64,000 nt of DNA from positions 1 to 64,000 of the forward strand of contig CAWUSE010000013.1 of the NCBI GenBank assembly GCA_963925805.1, read 5' to 3'. Both the position numbers and the translations under genes were made by a program. Source of the DNA: UBA10347 sp905182135. GTDB lineage: Bacteria > Actinomycetota > Acidimicrobiia > Acidimicrobiales > UBA10347. Numbering within the stretch: the stretch's first letter is position 1; each line of letters begins with the position of its first letter. The notes under the pieces were generated by a model. The model searched no databases. It was not told the DNA's origin and saw nothing but the letters and a program-made list of their open reading frames with translations. Below are positions 34,856 to 43,386 of this stretch, in pieces.

Positions 34856-35227
34856 ATGTCCGCTGTTGAAGACGTCCTAACGACCATTGAGGGCATGACT
34901 GTCCTCGAGCTGAGCGAACTGCTCAAGGCATTCGAAGAGAAGTTCGATGTCACTGCAGCAGCTCCAGTTGCGGCCGCTGCTCCTGCAGCAGGTCCTGCCG
35001 AGGCTGAAGACGAGCAGACAGAGTTTGATGTCATTCTGATCGCCGAAGGCGCAAAGAAGATTGCTGTCATCAAGGAAGTCCGTGCCATTACCGGTCTCGG
35101 TCTGAAAGATGCCAAGGAACTCGTCGAAGCTGCTCCTAAGGCTGTCCTCGAAGGCGCCAACAAGGAAGACGCTGAAAAGGCAAAGGCTGCTCTCGAAGAA
35201 GCCGGCGCTCAGGTCGACCTTAAGTGA
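34856..35227 (+). CDS. rplL: 50S ribosomal protein L7/L12
   Basis: A 123-residue stalk protein that recruits translation factors. The N-terminal dimerisation helices (VLTTIEGMTVLELSELLKAFEE, in parts MTVLELSELLKAFEEKF) are joined by an Ala/Pro-rich hinge to the globular domain EFDVILIAEGAKKIAVIKEVRAITGLGLKDAKELVE (in parts: KIAVIKEVR, GLGLKDAKELVE). All conserved factor-binding residues (K-x-x-V-I-K-x-V-R, G-L-x-L-K-x-A-K) are present. It starts two bases after rplJ, so the pair is coupled, with initiation strong enough to give excess L12. Confidence 0.97.
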   Translation: MSAVEDVLTTIEGMTVLELSELLKAFEEKFDVTAAAPVAAAAPAAGPAEAEDEQTEFDVILIAEGAKKIAVIKEVRAITGLGLKDAKELVEAAPKAVLEGANKEDAEKAKAALEEAGAQVDLK

Positions 35228-35235
35228 TCTGTCGG

Positions 35236-35273
35236 CCCGGTCGTGCACCCATTCTTGGGATCGCACGGCCGGG
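35236..35273 (+). terminator. Terminator after rplL
   Basis: An 11-bp stem with one G-U pair (35236-35246 with 35263-35273) is followed by TCGAATTTCGTTTCC. Position directly after rplL fits an intrinsic terminator, perhaps leaky towards rpmE because the T-run is broken. Confidence 0.7.
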
Positions 35274-35378
35274 TCGAATTTCGTTTCCACCCCACCTCGC
35301 TTCCTTCGCGTTTCTGAGTCTCTGCTCTTCGTGAGCAACGGTTCAGAAAGGTGAAGGACAACCCCGAAAGACGTTTCC

Positions 35379-35753
35379 ATGAAGCCTGAAATTCATCCTG
35401 CGTACCGCGATGTAGTGTTCCTGGACACCCAGAACGGCACCAGCTTCATCACCCGCTCGACAATCAAGACCCAAGAGATGACTGACGTCGAAGGTGTCGA
35501 GTACCCGTTGGCCAAGGTCGAGATCTCGGCTGCTAGCCACCCGTTCTACACCGGCACGATGACCATCATCGATACCGCTGGCCGTGTTGAGCGCTTCGAG
35601 AAGCGTTATGGCCGCCGCAAGCAAAAGGCCGGCGCAGCTGAAGAGGCACCAGTTGCCGACGAAGCCCCAGTGCTAGCCGAGGCACCAGCTGCTGAAGAGG
35701 CACCAGTCGAGGCTCCAGCCGAGGACACTGTTGCCAGCGAAGAAGAAGAATAG
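35379..35753 (+). CDS. rpmE: 50S ribosomal protein L31, zinc-free type, with acidic tail
   Basis: The L31 core (about 85 residues) begins MKPEIHPAYRDVVFLDTQNG and has TFITRST-like SFITRSTIKT, VEISAASHPFYTG and RVERFEKRYGRR. Zinc-type L31 has four Cys including a CxxC; here all are replaced, and the YPLAKVEIS insertion matches type B (rpmE2/ykgM-like). In many bacteria type B is made in zinc limitation, but here it follows rplL in a housekeeping cluster. A 37-residue tail of Glu/Ala/Pro/Val with EEAP repeats follows the core, like the tail of L10 here. Confidence 0.9.
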   Translation: MKPEIHPAYRDVVFLDTQNGTSFITRSTIKTQEMTDVEGVEYPLAKVEISAASHPFYTGTMTIIDTAGRVERFEKRYGRRKQKAGAAEEAPVADEAPVLAEAPAAEEAPVEAPAEDTVASEEEE

Positions 35754-35848
35754 TCCGCCTCGTGTCGCGACGGCTGTGCATCGCACGCCGCTTGCGATCC
35801 TGGAAGGTTTTGGGCGGGAGCTCTTGCCCGTCCGTGGTCTGACTCCAC

Positions 35849-36832
35849 ATGGCACTTTCTCAAGAACAGCGCTCTGGTCTGTGGCAGGCCAAATTACGCA
35901 GCATCGCTCGTGACCATTTCGGTCGAGACGGTGGAGTGGGATATGCCGTGCCTTGGGGAGCCGCAATCGAGACAGACGGCGCATGGACAGCGTCGCTCGA
36001 GGTTGCGCCTGAGCGCTCTTTCGGCCAAGCGCTGGTTCTCGCAGCTCGGCACAATGCAACTTCGCTAGATCTTGTGGTTGAAGAGAACCCCGGCGCAGTT
36101 GCTCGCCGAGCCAGCCTCTTCAAGCCATCGCCGTCCGTCTGGCGTATCCAGGGAAAGACTCTGACACCGGCTGAGCCGGAAATAACAGCGCCTATTGAGC
36201 CGGCCGATCTAGAGCCGCACATCCAAGCGCTACTCACTCTCGATGATGTCGACATCATCGTCGAGCATGGAGCCATCATCGGCGAGTGTCTGGGCCTCGA
36301 GGTTGCTCGAGTTACCGGCGCTGGAGCCGAACAGCGACTGGACGTGGGGGTCGGGGCGTATGACCAGGGCGCGTTCGCTGTGATCAATCCCGGTATGACT
36401 CCGGTCGAATCGCTCGCCGAAGTGGTGACCCAGGTTCTGACACACCGCCGCTCCGATGCCCTGACTCACCCAATTAATCGGTTGGTCCGCGAGCGTTGGG
36501 TTCGCTGCGTGCTCCTGGCTGATCCCGCAGCGGTTGGCCTCACCCACCTCGAGATAGTTGAGCCCATGCAACAACGCTCTGGTATCAAGGACATCGCTGC
36601 CGCCTCGGCTCTGGGAAAGACGGCGACCGGCGAGCTTGTCTTGGTGGCATGCACGGTTGGCATTGATTTGGACGCTGTTCCGGCGGCCGTCGACCTTGCC
36701 GAACGGCATCAGACAGACCGGATCCTGATGGTCATGCCGGACCGAGACCGGCATGCAGTCGTTCAGGCAGTCGCTGCCCGGTCGCGTCGTCCCATTGGAT
36801 TTGCAACAGCACCCGAACCATGGCCAAGCTGA
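35849..36832 (+). CDS. Uncharacterised protein between rpmE and prfA
   Basis: A 327-residue soluble protein of mixed alpha/beta composition that I do not assign to a family. It lacks a signal peptide and membrane segments. Visible elements are DHFGRDGGVGYAVPWGAA, a central SLAEVVTQVLTHRRSDALTHPINRLVRERWVR (in parts: DALTHPINRLVRERWVR) and ACTVGIDLDAVPAAVDLAERH near the end. Codon use and the clean start after rpmE indicate a real gene. Its position in the rpmE-prfA interval suggests a translation- or cell-envelope-related role only by context. Confidence 0.7.
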   Translation: MALSQEQRSGLWQAKLRSIARDHFGRDGGVGYAVPWGAAIETDGAWTASLEVAPERSFGQALVLAARHNATSLDLVVEENPGAVARRASLFKPSPSVWRIQGKTLTPAEPEITAPIEPADLEPHIQALLTLDDVDIIVEHGAIIGECLGLEVARVTGAGAEQRLDVGVGAYDQGAFAVINPGMTPVESLAEVVTQVLTHRRSDALTHPINRLVRERWVRCVLLADPAAVGLTHLEIVEPMQQRSGIKDIAAASALGKTATGELVLVACTVGIDLDAVPAAVDLAERHQTDRILMVMPDRDRHAVVQAVAARSRRPIGFATAPEPWPS

Positions 36833-37204
36833 TCCATGAGGCCCCACTCGGACGACGTTCGTCGCACATGTTCCAACCTGATGGTGGTTACTCGATGGTC
36901 GGTGCCCGGTAGAGCACGACTTGCTCGACAAAGCTAACCAACGCTGAATCGTCGCTAGGCATGAACCACGCAGCTAGGACAACCTCGACCGATCCCATGT
37001 TGGCGGAGCGAAGGACCGGGGGATCGGAGACGGTTTCGCTATGGCCCCCAATAGCGCAGGTCTGGACAGCGATTCGCTCGTCCGAAAACGGTTCGCTGCG
37101 GAGTTGGTGGGTGCAGGCAACCCTGGGTCTTTTATCGCCAGGCGAACGGGTTCGGCGTTGACGTCGGGCTACGCGCTCATCTAGCGGGTTGTTTAGAGGG
37201 TGCA

Positions 37205-37420
37205 CTACCGAAACGGTTCCTGCAGCTTCTCTTCAATCGTTGTGTCGAAGACCTCAAGCCACAGCATTGGGTGCATGAGTCGCAGCTCTTTTTTAGTCTC
37301 GACATAGCCAAACAGCGTCCTAGCACCCTTGCCCGGCGCAGACGAGAAAGCGGTGAGGGGGATCGTCGAGACGATCGCGGCAGGAGGCGAGGTTCGAACT
37401 CGGGATGGCATTTCACGCAA
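37205..37420 (-). pseudogene. Probable TetR-family regulator relic
   Basis: The minus-strand frame encodes RVRTSPPAAIVSTIPLTAFSS, then GKGARTLFGYVETKKELRLM and FDTTIEEKLQEPF. In TetR proteins A-I-x-x-A-A-x-x-x-F is followed by the HTH and then T-L-F-x-Y-F-x-x-K-x-x-L. Here the region between them is shortened by about 12 residues, so helix 2-3 of the HTH is lost, and the ligand domain is absent. The match is short and I hold it with modest confidence. Confidence 0.4.
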
Positions 37421-37539
37421 TGATTGGTGCGAGTTTCCGAGTCCAGAAAACTGCGGATCAGTGTGTCGTCGACAGGCAGTGCGGTCTTTGCGAGCTAACT
37501 ATGTGACGAATCCCGCCACACGTGCGACCGAATTTGATC

Positions 37540-37569
37540 GTCAAGCGGGTAGTTGTCAAGCGGGTAGTT
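37540..37569. repeat. Tandem 15-base duplication
   Basis: GTCAAGCGGGTAGTT occurs twice in a row (37540-37554, 37555-37569) in the noncoding stretch before prfA. Confidence 0.9.
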
Positions 37570-37698
37570 CACGTAAATTTAGCTGTCATTACTGTATTTG
37601 TCCGCCGTTGGCTCGACGGCCATCAGCCGGCGGCGCTGAGACAGCACCGTCCAGCATGTCAAGAGCGATAACCGCAACATCGATACCGTCGGTTTTAC

Positions 37699-37720
37699 GG
37701 AGAATGTTGGGAGAATGTTG
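37699..37720. repeat. Tandem 11-base duplication
   Basis: GGAGAATGTTG is present as two adjacent copies (37699-37709, 37710-37720) 170 bases before prfA. Confidence 0.85.
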
Positions 37721-37890
37721 ACCGCCGACTCTGCGTCGTTGTAACTACACCCTGAGAGCTTGACGGGATAGGTACGTGGCTACGAATTGGGGTTGGTAAT
37801 GGTGAGACCGGTACAAGATTGGTTTTCACGAACTATCGAAGGGGCTAAGCCGGGTGCCGAAGGCACGAGGTGAGCCAGTAGCTTTGTCTG

Positions 37891-38958
37891 GTGAGCGAAC
37901 TGCACGACGAGCTTGAACGAGAATTTGCCGACGTAGAGCAGCAGCTTGTCGACCCCGAACTGGTCAAAGACCGGTCGTTGTACGCACAGGTCACTCGGCG
38001 TTACAAGGAACTCGGTGCGATCGTTGCCTGTATTACTGATCTGGGTACCGCAGAGCAGGACGTGGCCGACAGCAAAGAGATGCACAGGGAGAGTTCGGGC
38101 GAAGACCGAGTCCTCTGGGCCGAAGAAATTTCGTTGGCCGAAGCGACCGCAGCCGATGCGGCATACCGACTCGATGAACTGCTCATTCCCAAAGACCCCA
38201 ACGACGGCCGTAACGTGATTGTCGAAATTCGCGGAGCCGAAGGTGGGGAAGAAGCGAACCTGTTCGCCCGCGACCTGTTCGAGATGTACCGCAGTTACGC
38301 ATCAACGCAGCCGTGGCGTCAAGAGATGCTCGAGGCAAACCATTCTGATATGGGCGGCTTCTCGACCGTGATCTTCCTGCTGAAGGGTGAGGCCGTCTGG
38401 TCGCATCTGAAATACGAGGGCGGTGTCCATCGTGTTCAGCGAGTCCCGGTTACCGAGTCACAGGGTCGAGTCCACACCTCGTCCGCCACGGTGTCTGTAC
38501 TCCCTGAGGCCGATGAGGTCGATATCAGCATCAACGAGGGCGATCTACAGGTCGATGTGTACCGGGCGTCAGGCCCCGGCGGACAGTCGGTGAACACCAC
38601 CGACTCAGCCGTGCGGATCACGCATAAGCCGAGTGGCTTGGTCGTGTCCATGCAGGACGAAAAGAGTCAGCTGCAGAATAAGGCCAAGGCAATGCAGGTT
38701 TTGCGAGCTCGGCTGCTGCAAGCCGAACAGGATAAGGCCGCTGCCGAGGCCAGCGATTTACGTAAGGGCCAGATCGGTGGCGGCGGACGTAGCGAGAAGA
38801 TCCGTACCTACAACTACAAAGAGAACCGGGTCACGGACCATCGCATCGGCCTGACCCTGTACAAGCTCGATAAGGTTCTGGCCGGAGCGCTGGAAGAAGT
38901 CGTGGATCCACTTATGCAACACGAACGCGCCGAACAGCTTTCAGCGAACGAGGAATGA
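37891..38958 (+). CDS. prfA: Peptide chain release factor 1
   Basis: Recognises UAA and UAG and triggers peptide release. The 355-residue protein has the codon-reading domain with the PxT-type anticodon region in the middle (RVPVTESQGRVHTS), and the catalytic GGQ in YRASGPGGQSVNTTDSAVRI. The C-terminus has GGGRSEKIRTYNYKENRVTDHRIG (GRSEKIRTYNY, RVTDHRIG), standard for RF1. The start is GTG at 37891. prmC, whose product methylates the GGQ Gln, follows 58 bases on. The ending is slightly variable, and length is normal (about 355-360). Confidence 0.97.
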   Translation: MSELHDELEREFADVEQQLVDPELVKDRSLYAQVTRRYKELGAIVACITDLGTAEQDVADSKEMHRESSGEDRVLWAEEISLAEATAADAAYRLDELLIPKDPNDGRNVIVEIRGAEGGEEANLFARDLFEMYRSYASTQPWRQEMLEANHSDMGGFSTVIFLLKGEAVWSHLKYEGGVHRVQRVPVTESQGRVHTSSATVSVLPEADEVDISINEGDLQVDVYRASGPGGQSVNTTDSAVRITHKPSGLVVSMQDEKSQLQNKAKAMQVLRARLLQAEQDKAAAEASDLRKGQIGGGGRSEKIRTYNYKENRVTDHRIGLTLYKLDKVLAGALEEVVDPLMQHERAEQLSANEE

Positions 38959-39016
38959 ACCCAGTGGGACTTGGGACGCGAGCGAGGCACGCGGCTCAAG
39001 TAGTCGGCGGCTGGCG

Positions 39017-39955
39017 ATGACGGACCATGCCTCAAAGGGTTCAACGGAACAGTCGAAGCGAAATGAACCTGCGAGTGCGAATGACGCTGGCACGCCATGG
39101 CGCGCTTTTTATGAAGAGGCCCGGGGCCGACTCGAGTCGGTTGGTGAAGAGGCCGCCGAAATCGACGCTCGTCGGATCGTCGAAGAAGCGTCTGGGTCAG
39201 AACCGGGCGAGTTCATCCTGATGCTTGACAAGCCAGCTATGAAGCGCGGCGTGGTGCATTTTGACGCCATGCTCGAACGCAGGCTGGCCGGTGAACCGTT
39301 GCAGTATGTGCTTGGGCGATGGGGCTTCCGTACCCTCGACCTTGCTGTCGACGCTCGAGTATTAATCCCTCGTCCGGAAACCGAAGGCGTGGCCGAACTC
39401 GCCTTAGCCGAAGTGGTGCGAGCTGCCGCCGAAGGTCGTGTGCCTCTCGCTGCCGATCTAGGCACCGGTAGCGGCTGCATTGGCCTGTCGCTTGCCGCTG
39501 AACACAAAACGGTGCAGGTTGTCTGTACCGACCAAAGTGCCCATGCGGTCGCTGCGGCTCGGGCAAACGCCATCGGTTTGGGACGCCCGGCAACACGTAT
39601 CGAAGTCCGCCATGGAAGCTGGTTCGAGGCATTGCCGATCGACCGCAAAGGCGCCTTCGATCTAATCGTGTCGAACCCGCCTTATATCGGTACTGACGAA
39701 GTCCTTCCGCCGGTGGTGGCCGACTGGGAGCCAACCGACGCCTTGTTCGCTGGGCCCACGGGTCTTGAGGATGCGCAGGTGCTCATAGCGGGGGCAACCG
39801 ACTGGCTGCGAAGCGGGGGAGCGCTTGTCCTCGAGCTCGGCGAAACGCAGCTCAGTGCTGCGAGAGAGTTGGCCATTCAACATGGTTATATCGAAGTCGC
39901 TGTGCACCGTGATCTCGCCGAACGAGATCGGGCATTGGTGGCGCGCAAGCCATGA
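39017..39955 (+). CDS. prmC: Release factor glutamine methyltransferase
   Basis: Methylates the Gln of the GGQ motif in RF1 and RF2. The 312-residue protein has an N-terminal helical substrate domain (about 25-100), SAM motif I in AADLGTGSGCIGLSLA and the catalytic NPPY in DLIVSNPPYIG, preceded by beta strands. The region GPTGLEDAQVLIAGATDWLRSGGALVLELGE (in parts: GPTGLEDAQVL, GGALVLELGE) is typical of PrmC/HemK. The first 25 residues are a polar, poorly conserved tail. The stop overlaps tsaC by ATGA. Confidence 0.95.
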   Translation: MTDHASKGSTEQSKRNEPASANDAGTPWRAFYEEARGRLESVGEEAAEIDARRIVEEASGSEPGEFILMLDKPAMKRGVVHFDAMLERRLAGEPLQYVLGRWGFRTLDLAVDARVLIPRPETEGVAELALAEVVRAAAEGRVPLAADLGTGSGCIGLSLAAEHKTVQVVCTDQSAHAVAAARANAIGLGRPATRIEVRHGSWFEALPIDRKGAFDLIVSNPPYIGTDEVLPPVVADWEPTDALFAGPTGLEDAQVLIAGATDWLRSGGALVLELGETQLSAARELAIQHGYIEVAVHRDLAERDRALVARKP

Positions 39956-40557
39956 GGACAGACGCAGCCGGGCTTGCCGCCGCGATCGAGGCGCTCAACA
40001 GTGGCGAACCAATCGTTGTTCCGACCGACACGGTCTATGGCCTGGCGGTTCGAGCTGGCGACGCCGCTGCCCTCGATCGGGTCTTTGCGCTTAAACGTCG
40101 CCCAGCGGAACGTTCTGTTGCTGTGCTCGTAGGCGATGTCGATCAGGCCGCGGAGTTTGTAGCACTGAACAGCTACGAGCGGCGAGTGGCCGACACCTGC
40201 TGGCCGGGGGCGCTCACGCTGGTGCTCAATCGGCTGGAGACCGCCGACACGTCGATAGGGCGCGACGACGGCACTGTTGGCGTCCGTTGCCCCGACAACC
40301 CGTTCGTGCAGATGCTGGCCCTCGCCGTCGGCCCGTTAGCAACAACCAGCGCGAACATCAGTGGTGAGCCCACACCGGTTGAAGCTGTTGACGCCGCACG
40401 AGCACTCGACGGCTCGGTTGCCGTTGTGATCGATGGCGGGCGTTGCGAAGGTGTCTCGTCGACCGTGGCCCGCGTTGATATCTGCGGCGACGTCATGGTT
40501 CTTCGACAGGGTCTGTACAGCCAACATGACCTTGAAGAGATCGCTCACCGCTGCTAA
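39952..40557 (+). CDS. tsaC: L-threonylcarbamoyladenylate synthase (Sua5/YciO/YrdC family)
   Basis: Makes threonylcarbamoyl-AMP for the t6A37 modification of ANN-decoding tRNAs. The 201-residue protein has VVPTDTVYGLAVRAGD, ALKRRPAERSVAVLVGD, the DTCWPGALTLVLN segment and ATTSANISGEPT. These are all motifs of the YrdC domain; no Sua5 C-terminal domain is present, so it is the short TsaC type. It is coupled to prmC by a four-base overlap. It ends the prfA-prmC-tsaC group. Confidence 0.94.
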   Translation: MRTDAAGLAAAIEALNSGEPIVVPTDTVYGLAVRAGDAAALDRVFALKRRPAERSVAVLVGDVDQAAEFVALNSYERRVADTCWPGALTLVLNRLETADTSIGRDDGTVGVRCPDNPFVQMLALAVGPLATTSANISGEPTPVEAVDAARALDGSVAVVIDGGRCEGVSSTVARVDICGDVMVLRQGLYSQHDLEEIAHRC

Positions 40558-41413
40558 CCATGTCTGCCGCAACGGTTCGCGAATTGAGACGCGGTCCAAC
40601 AGTGCAACAATGCCTTGGCTCGCGCGTTGCCGTGGAAACCCACCACGGAAGAACCTTCTTCTGTCCAACTACGAACTTCGGTTCTTCCAGTCAACACCAC
40701 GCCGTAGTTCGGCTACGTCTCTGAGCCCTACGGCTGCAGCTAGCCAGATCTTAGGTTTCCATCCGGACTTGCGAATTTCGTCAGTGTGAGCTTTGGCGCT
40801 CCGTAGTCCGATGGCAACTCGGTTTCCGACACTTGGTGTCTCGACCAAGCAGCAACAGTGGACTACGCCCACTGCGACGACACCGTTTCTCGGTTATGGG
40901 CGGGTGTGCTGGTCTGCGACGTCTTGGTGTTTTGAAAGGAAAGCCATAGCCAGAGCGACCCGTAAAGATGGTCAGCTGTTCCTAACGAGATGCAGTGGGC
41001 TCTGCGCGGATCTTACACAGCGTCAGGAGTCTCAGCTGATTGGATCGAGCCGCCTCGTCGGCACAGACGACTATGTGTGGAGTACCTAACCCGGCGGTGG
41101 TTGCACATGTGTCTATCGGCACGGGTCGAAGCACCGTTTGAGCTCTGTTGACGGTGCCTTGCGGGCTACCTGCAACGCTTGGCGACGTCAACGCCGGGTC
41201 TATTGGCCACGGTGTGAACAGGTCAGATGTGCGATGGAAGGGGCCACACGCTTCGTAGGTGAGGAAAATTGGAACATTATTCGCTTCAAATGTGGCATGG
41301 TGCGGGACTTTGTGGATAGATTCACAAGTGTCAAAGCAAGTATGAAGGACCCATTTGGGTCCTTGTCACGTGTTTGATGCCATTTCTAAGCCGCAAACAC
41401 CGTCGAGGTCCAT
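40558..41413. other. About 850 bases without a gene, upstream of the atp operon
   Basis: No ORF with motifs is seen. A terminator-like hairpin lies near the right end (41345-41364). The atp promoter presumably lies between that hairpin or shortly before it and 41414. Confidence 0.5.
41345..41364. terminator. Hairpin upstream of the atp operon
   Basis: Perfect 9-bp inverted repeat AAGGACCCA/TGGGTCCTT with a two-base loop (or 8 bp with a four-base loop), 50 bases before atpZ. It is not followed by a T-run on either strand. It could be a terminator for read-through from tsaC or a leader structure for the operon. Confidence 0.5.
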
Positions 41414-41689
41414 GTGACATCTTCATCAAATCGTGAAGTTGGCAGCGGATTTATTGGCTCTTTGCAGCACAGTTCTGGTTCGTATGAACTGGTTGTCGGT
41501 GCAGTGCTCGCCGGCCTGGCTGGGTTCGGAATTGACAGCATCGCCGGAACAAGGCCTGTGTTCACAGCCACCTTTGCATGTCTTGGTCTCGCCGGTGCTG
41601 CGACCAGCATCATCTTTAGCTACCGAGCACGCATGGTGCTCGCCGAAACTGATCGTACTCAACGCCGCGTTCAGGGCTCAGCGTCATGA
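41414..41689 (+). CDS. atpZ: AtpZ/AtpI-type small membrane protein
   Basis: A 91-residue protein with two membrane helices (about ELVVGAVLAGLAGFGID and FTATFACLGLAGAATSIIF), the layout of the AtpZ (pfam F0F1-ATPase, Mg2+/Ca2+ transporter) family that heads atp operons. The linking part SIAGTRPVF is typical. Relatives aid Mg2+ uptake or ATP synthase assembly. The gene overlaps atpI by ATGA. Confidence 0.7.
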   Translation: MTSSSNREVGSGFIGSLQHSSGSYELVVGAVLAGLAGFGIDSIAGTRPVFTATFACLGLAGAATSIIFSYRARMVLAETDRTQRRVQGSAS

Positions 41690-42168
41690 CGATGAGCGAC
41701 TCAAACTCCATGCTTAATAGCTATGACGGCCCATCGCCGGCTCTCGAAGTCGCAGTGGACATTGCCAAGCGGGGTGCCCTTATCGCCCCCGCAGTCATCT
41801 TGGTGGGTGCCCTCATTTGGGGTTCCGCAGGTGCCGCATCCGTTGCGGTTGGCCTTGGCTTAGTCCTGGTTAATTTGTTGCTCTCGGCATACATCATTGC
41901 TCGTGCCGCACGAATCTCATTCGCGGCGCTCGCCGGTGCTGCGATGTTTGGCTTCCTCCTTCGACTTGGTATTATCACGGCCGTCGTGCTGCTGATAAAA
42001 GACGAGACCTGGGTCGACTTGGTCGCCCTAGGAATGACAATTATTGTCACCCATCTTGGGCTCCTCTTTTGGGAGACCCGTTATATCTCAGGCAGTCTTG
42101 CCTATCCCGGTCTCAAGCCGGGAACAAAACTGATCCGTCGCTCTGACAGGGAGTCCGTAGCATCGTGA
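41686..42168 (+). CDS. atpI: ATP synthase protein I
   Basis: A 160-residue membrane protein with four hydrophobic segments (about 30-105), the layout of AtpI, which assists assembly of the c-ring. The motif GAAMFGFLLRLGIITAVVLL lies in the third and fourth helices. Overlap with both neighbours (ATGA at each end) shows tight coupling. The N-terminal part before the first helix is polar. Confidence 0.75.
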   Translation: MTMSDSNSMLNSYDGPSPALEVAVDIAKRGALIAPAVILVGALIWGSAGAASVAVGLGLVLVNLLLSAYIIARAARISFAALAGAAMFGFLLRLGIITAVVLLIKDETWVDLVALGMTIIVTHLGLLFWETRYISGSLAYPGLKPGTKLIRRSDRESVAS

Positions 42169-42983
42169 CGAATGTGCTTGCAATCTTTGCCGAAGGTGAA
42201 GGTTCCGCTGTTGAATTTCCACCCATCGAGAACGTGGTCGAATGGCCCGCTTTCTTTGGCGGGGATACGTTCTATGAGTTCAACAAGATCGCACTCATGG
42301 GGCTTATAGCCGTCGTGGTGCCAACGGTATTGTTCCTCGTGGCCCGTGCTAGTTCCTCGACTGCTCCCTCGAAACTTCGAGTATTCGTCGAAAGTATCGT
42401 CAAATTTATCGAAGAGCAGATCGCCAAGCCTGGTATCGGCCATGGCTTCGAGCCCTACGTGCCGCTGCTGACATCACTCTTCCTCTTCATTGCAATCGGC
42501 AATCTGTTCGAGGTCATCCCATTTTTCCAAATGCCGATGAACGCTCGTATGGCTAATCCACTCGTGCTGGCACTGGTGGTTTGGGCGATCTTCATCTACG
42601 TCGGCTTTAAGAACCAGGGCTTCCGCTACTTTAAAGACATCGTCTGGCCGGGGCACGTACCGCCAGCGCTACGCCCACTCGTTGGCTTCATCGAGTTCTT
42701 CTCGGTCTTCATCGTGCGCCCTTTCAGCCACGCAATCCGGCTTTTCGCCAACATGCTTGCAGGACACATGCTGCTCATCACGTTCTCGGTGCTGATCATT
42801 GCAACGCTCGGTCAGATCGCCGCCAGCGCCAGTGGCGTTGTGCTAGCTCTCGGATTCGTCGGCTCTCTCGTCGGGCTGATTGGCTTCACTGCCTTCGAAG
42901 TTGGTGTCGGCATTATTCAGGCGTTCGTGTTCTCGATCCTCGCCGCCGTTTATATCGGCAGCTCTCTTCACCCGGCCCACTAG
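42165..42983 (+). CDS. atpB: ATP synthase F0 subunit a
   Basis: The stator channel subunit. It has about six membrane segments in 272 residues. The essential Arg is in FSHAIRLFANMLAGHMLL, preceded by FIEFFSVFIVRPF, and the last helix has GLIGFTAFEVGVGIIQAFVF with the Glu/Gln ion-path residues. A GTG start overlaps the atpI stop by four bases. All conserved residues for proton passage are present. Confidence 0.96.
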   Translation: MTNVLAIFAEGEGSAVEFPPIENVVEWPAFFGGDTFYEFNKIALMGLIAVVVPTVLFLVARASSSTAPSKLRVFVESIVKFIEEQIAKPGIGHGFEPYVPLLTSLFLFIAIGNLFEVIPFFQMPMNARMANPLVLALVVWAIFIYVGFKNQGFRYFKDIVWPGHVPPALRPLVGFIEFFSVFIVRPFSHAIRLFANMLAGHMLLITFSVLIIATLGQIAASASGVVLALGFVGSLVGLIGFTAFEVGVGIIQAFVFSILAAVYIGSSLHPAH

Positions 42984-43065
42984 ATAACGCCGCCAGAGCC
43001 GTAACTACCTCTTCGTTCACAAGTTCACAAACCTTTTCGCAACACCCCACAAGGAGACAAATCAC

Positions 43066-43344
43066 ATGAGTCTTGCGAGTAACGCACTTATGCTGGCCCA
43101 GCAACTCGATGCTACAGATGCCAAGAATGCCAACGCCGCAATCGGTGCTGGTTTCGCTTACGGCCTCGCAGCGATCGGCCCTGGCATCGGCATCGGCATT
43201 ATTGTCGGCCAAGCTATTCAAGCTATGGCTCGCCAACCAGAGTCTGCCGGCCAGGCACAGACAACGATGTTCCTCGGCATTGCCTTTACCGAGGCCCTTG
43301 CTCTCATCGGCTTCGTCGTATTCATCTTGCTCAAGTTTGTTTGA
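43066..43344 (+). CDS. atpE: ATP synthase F0 subunit c
   Basis: The rotor-ring subunit, a two-helix hairpin of 92 residues. Helix 1 has the GxGxGxG packing motif in AIGPGIGIGIIVGQ. The loop is ARQPE, and helix 2 carries the ion-carrying Glu in FTEALALIGFVV. The Na+-type signature (Gln in helix 1 plus Ser/Thr after the Glu) is missing, so it should carry protons. The N-terminal 20 residues are hydrophilic, longer than in many bacteria. Confidence 0.96.
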   Translation: MSLASNALMLAQQLDATDAKNANAAIGAGFAYGLAAIGPGIGIGIIVGQAIQAMARQPESAGQAQTTMFLGIAFTEALALIGFVVFILLKFV

Positions 43345-43386
43345 TTCGTTCCTGATGGAACGTCTGTCGCATCGAGGAGGTGTTAC

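Larger units (their letters stand above)
36833..37890. other. About 1 kb without an intact gene; regulator relic and small tandem duplications
   Basis: The stretch holds a TetR-like relic (37205-37420, -), a minus-strand frame at 36888-37205 whose end (VEVVLAAWFMPSDDSALVSFVEQVVLY, in parts AAWFMPSDDSALVSFVEQ) looks protein-like but unassigned, and two short tandem duplications. No intact gene or RNA is seen. It should contain the prfA promoter. Confidence 0.5.

Noticed and set aside
43066..43344. Na+-coupled ATP synthase
   Set aside because: The c subunit lacks the Gln in helix 1 and the Ser/Thr following the Glu that mark Na+ sites.
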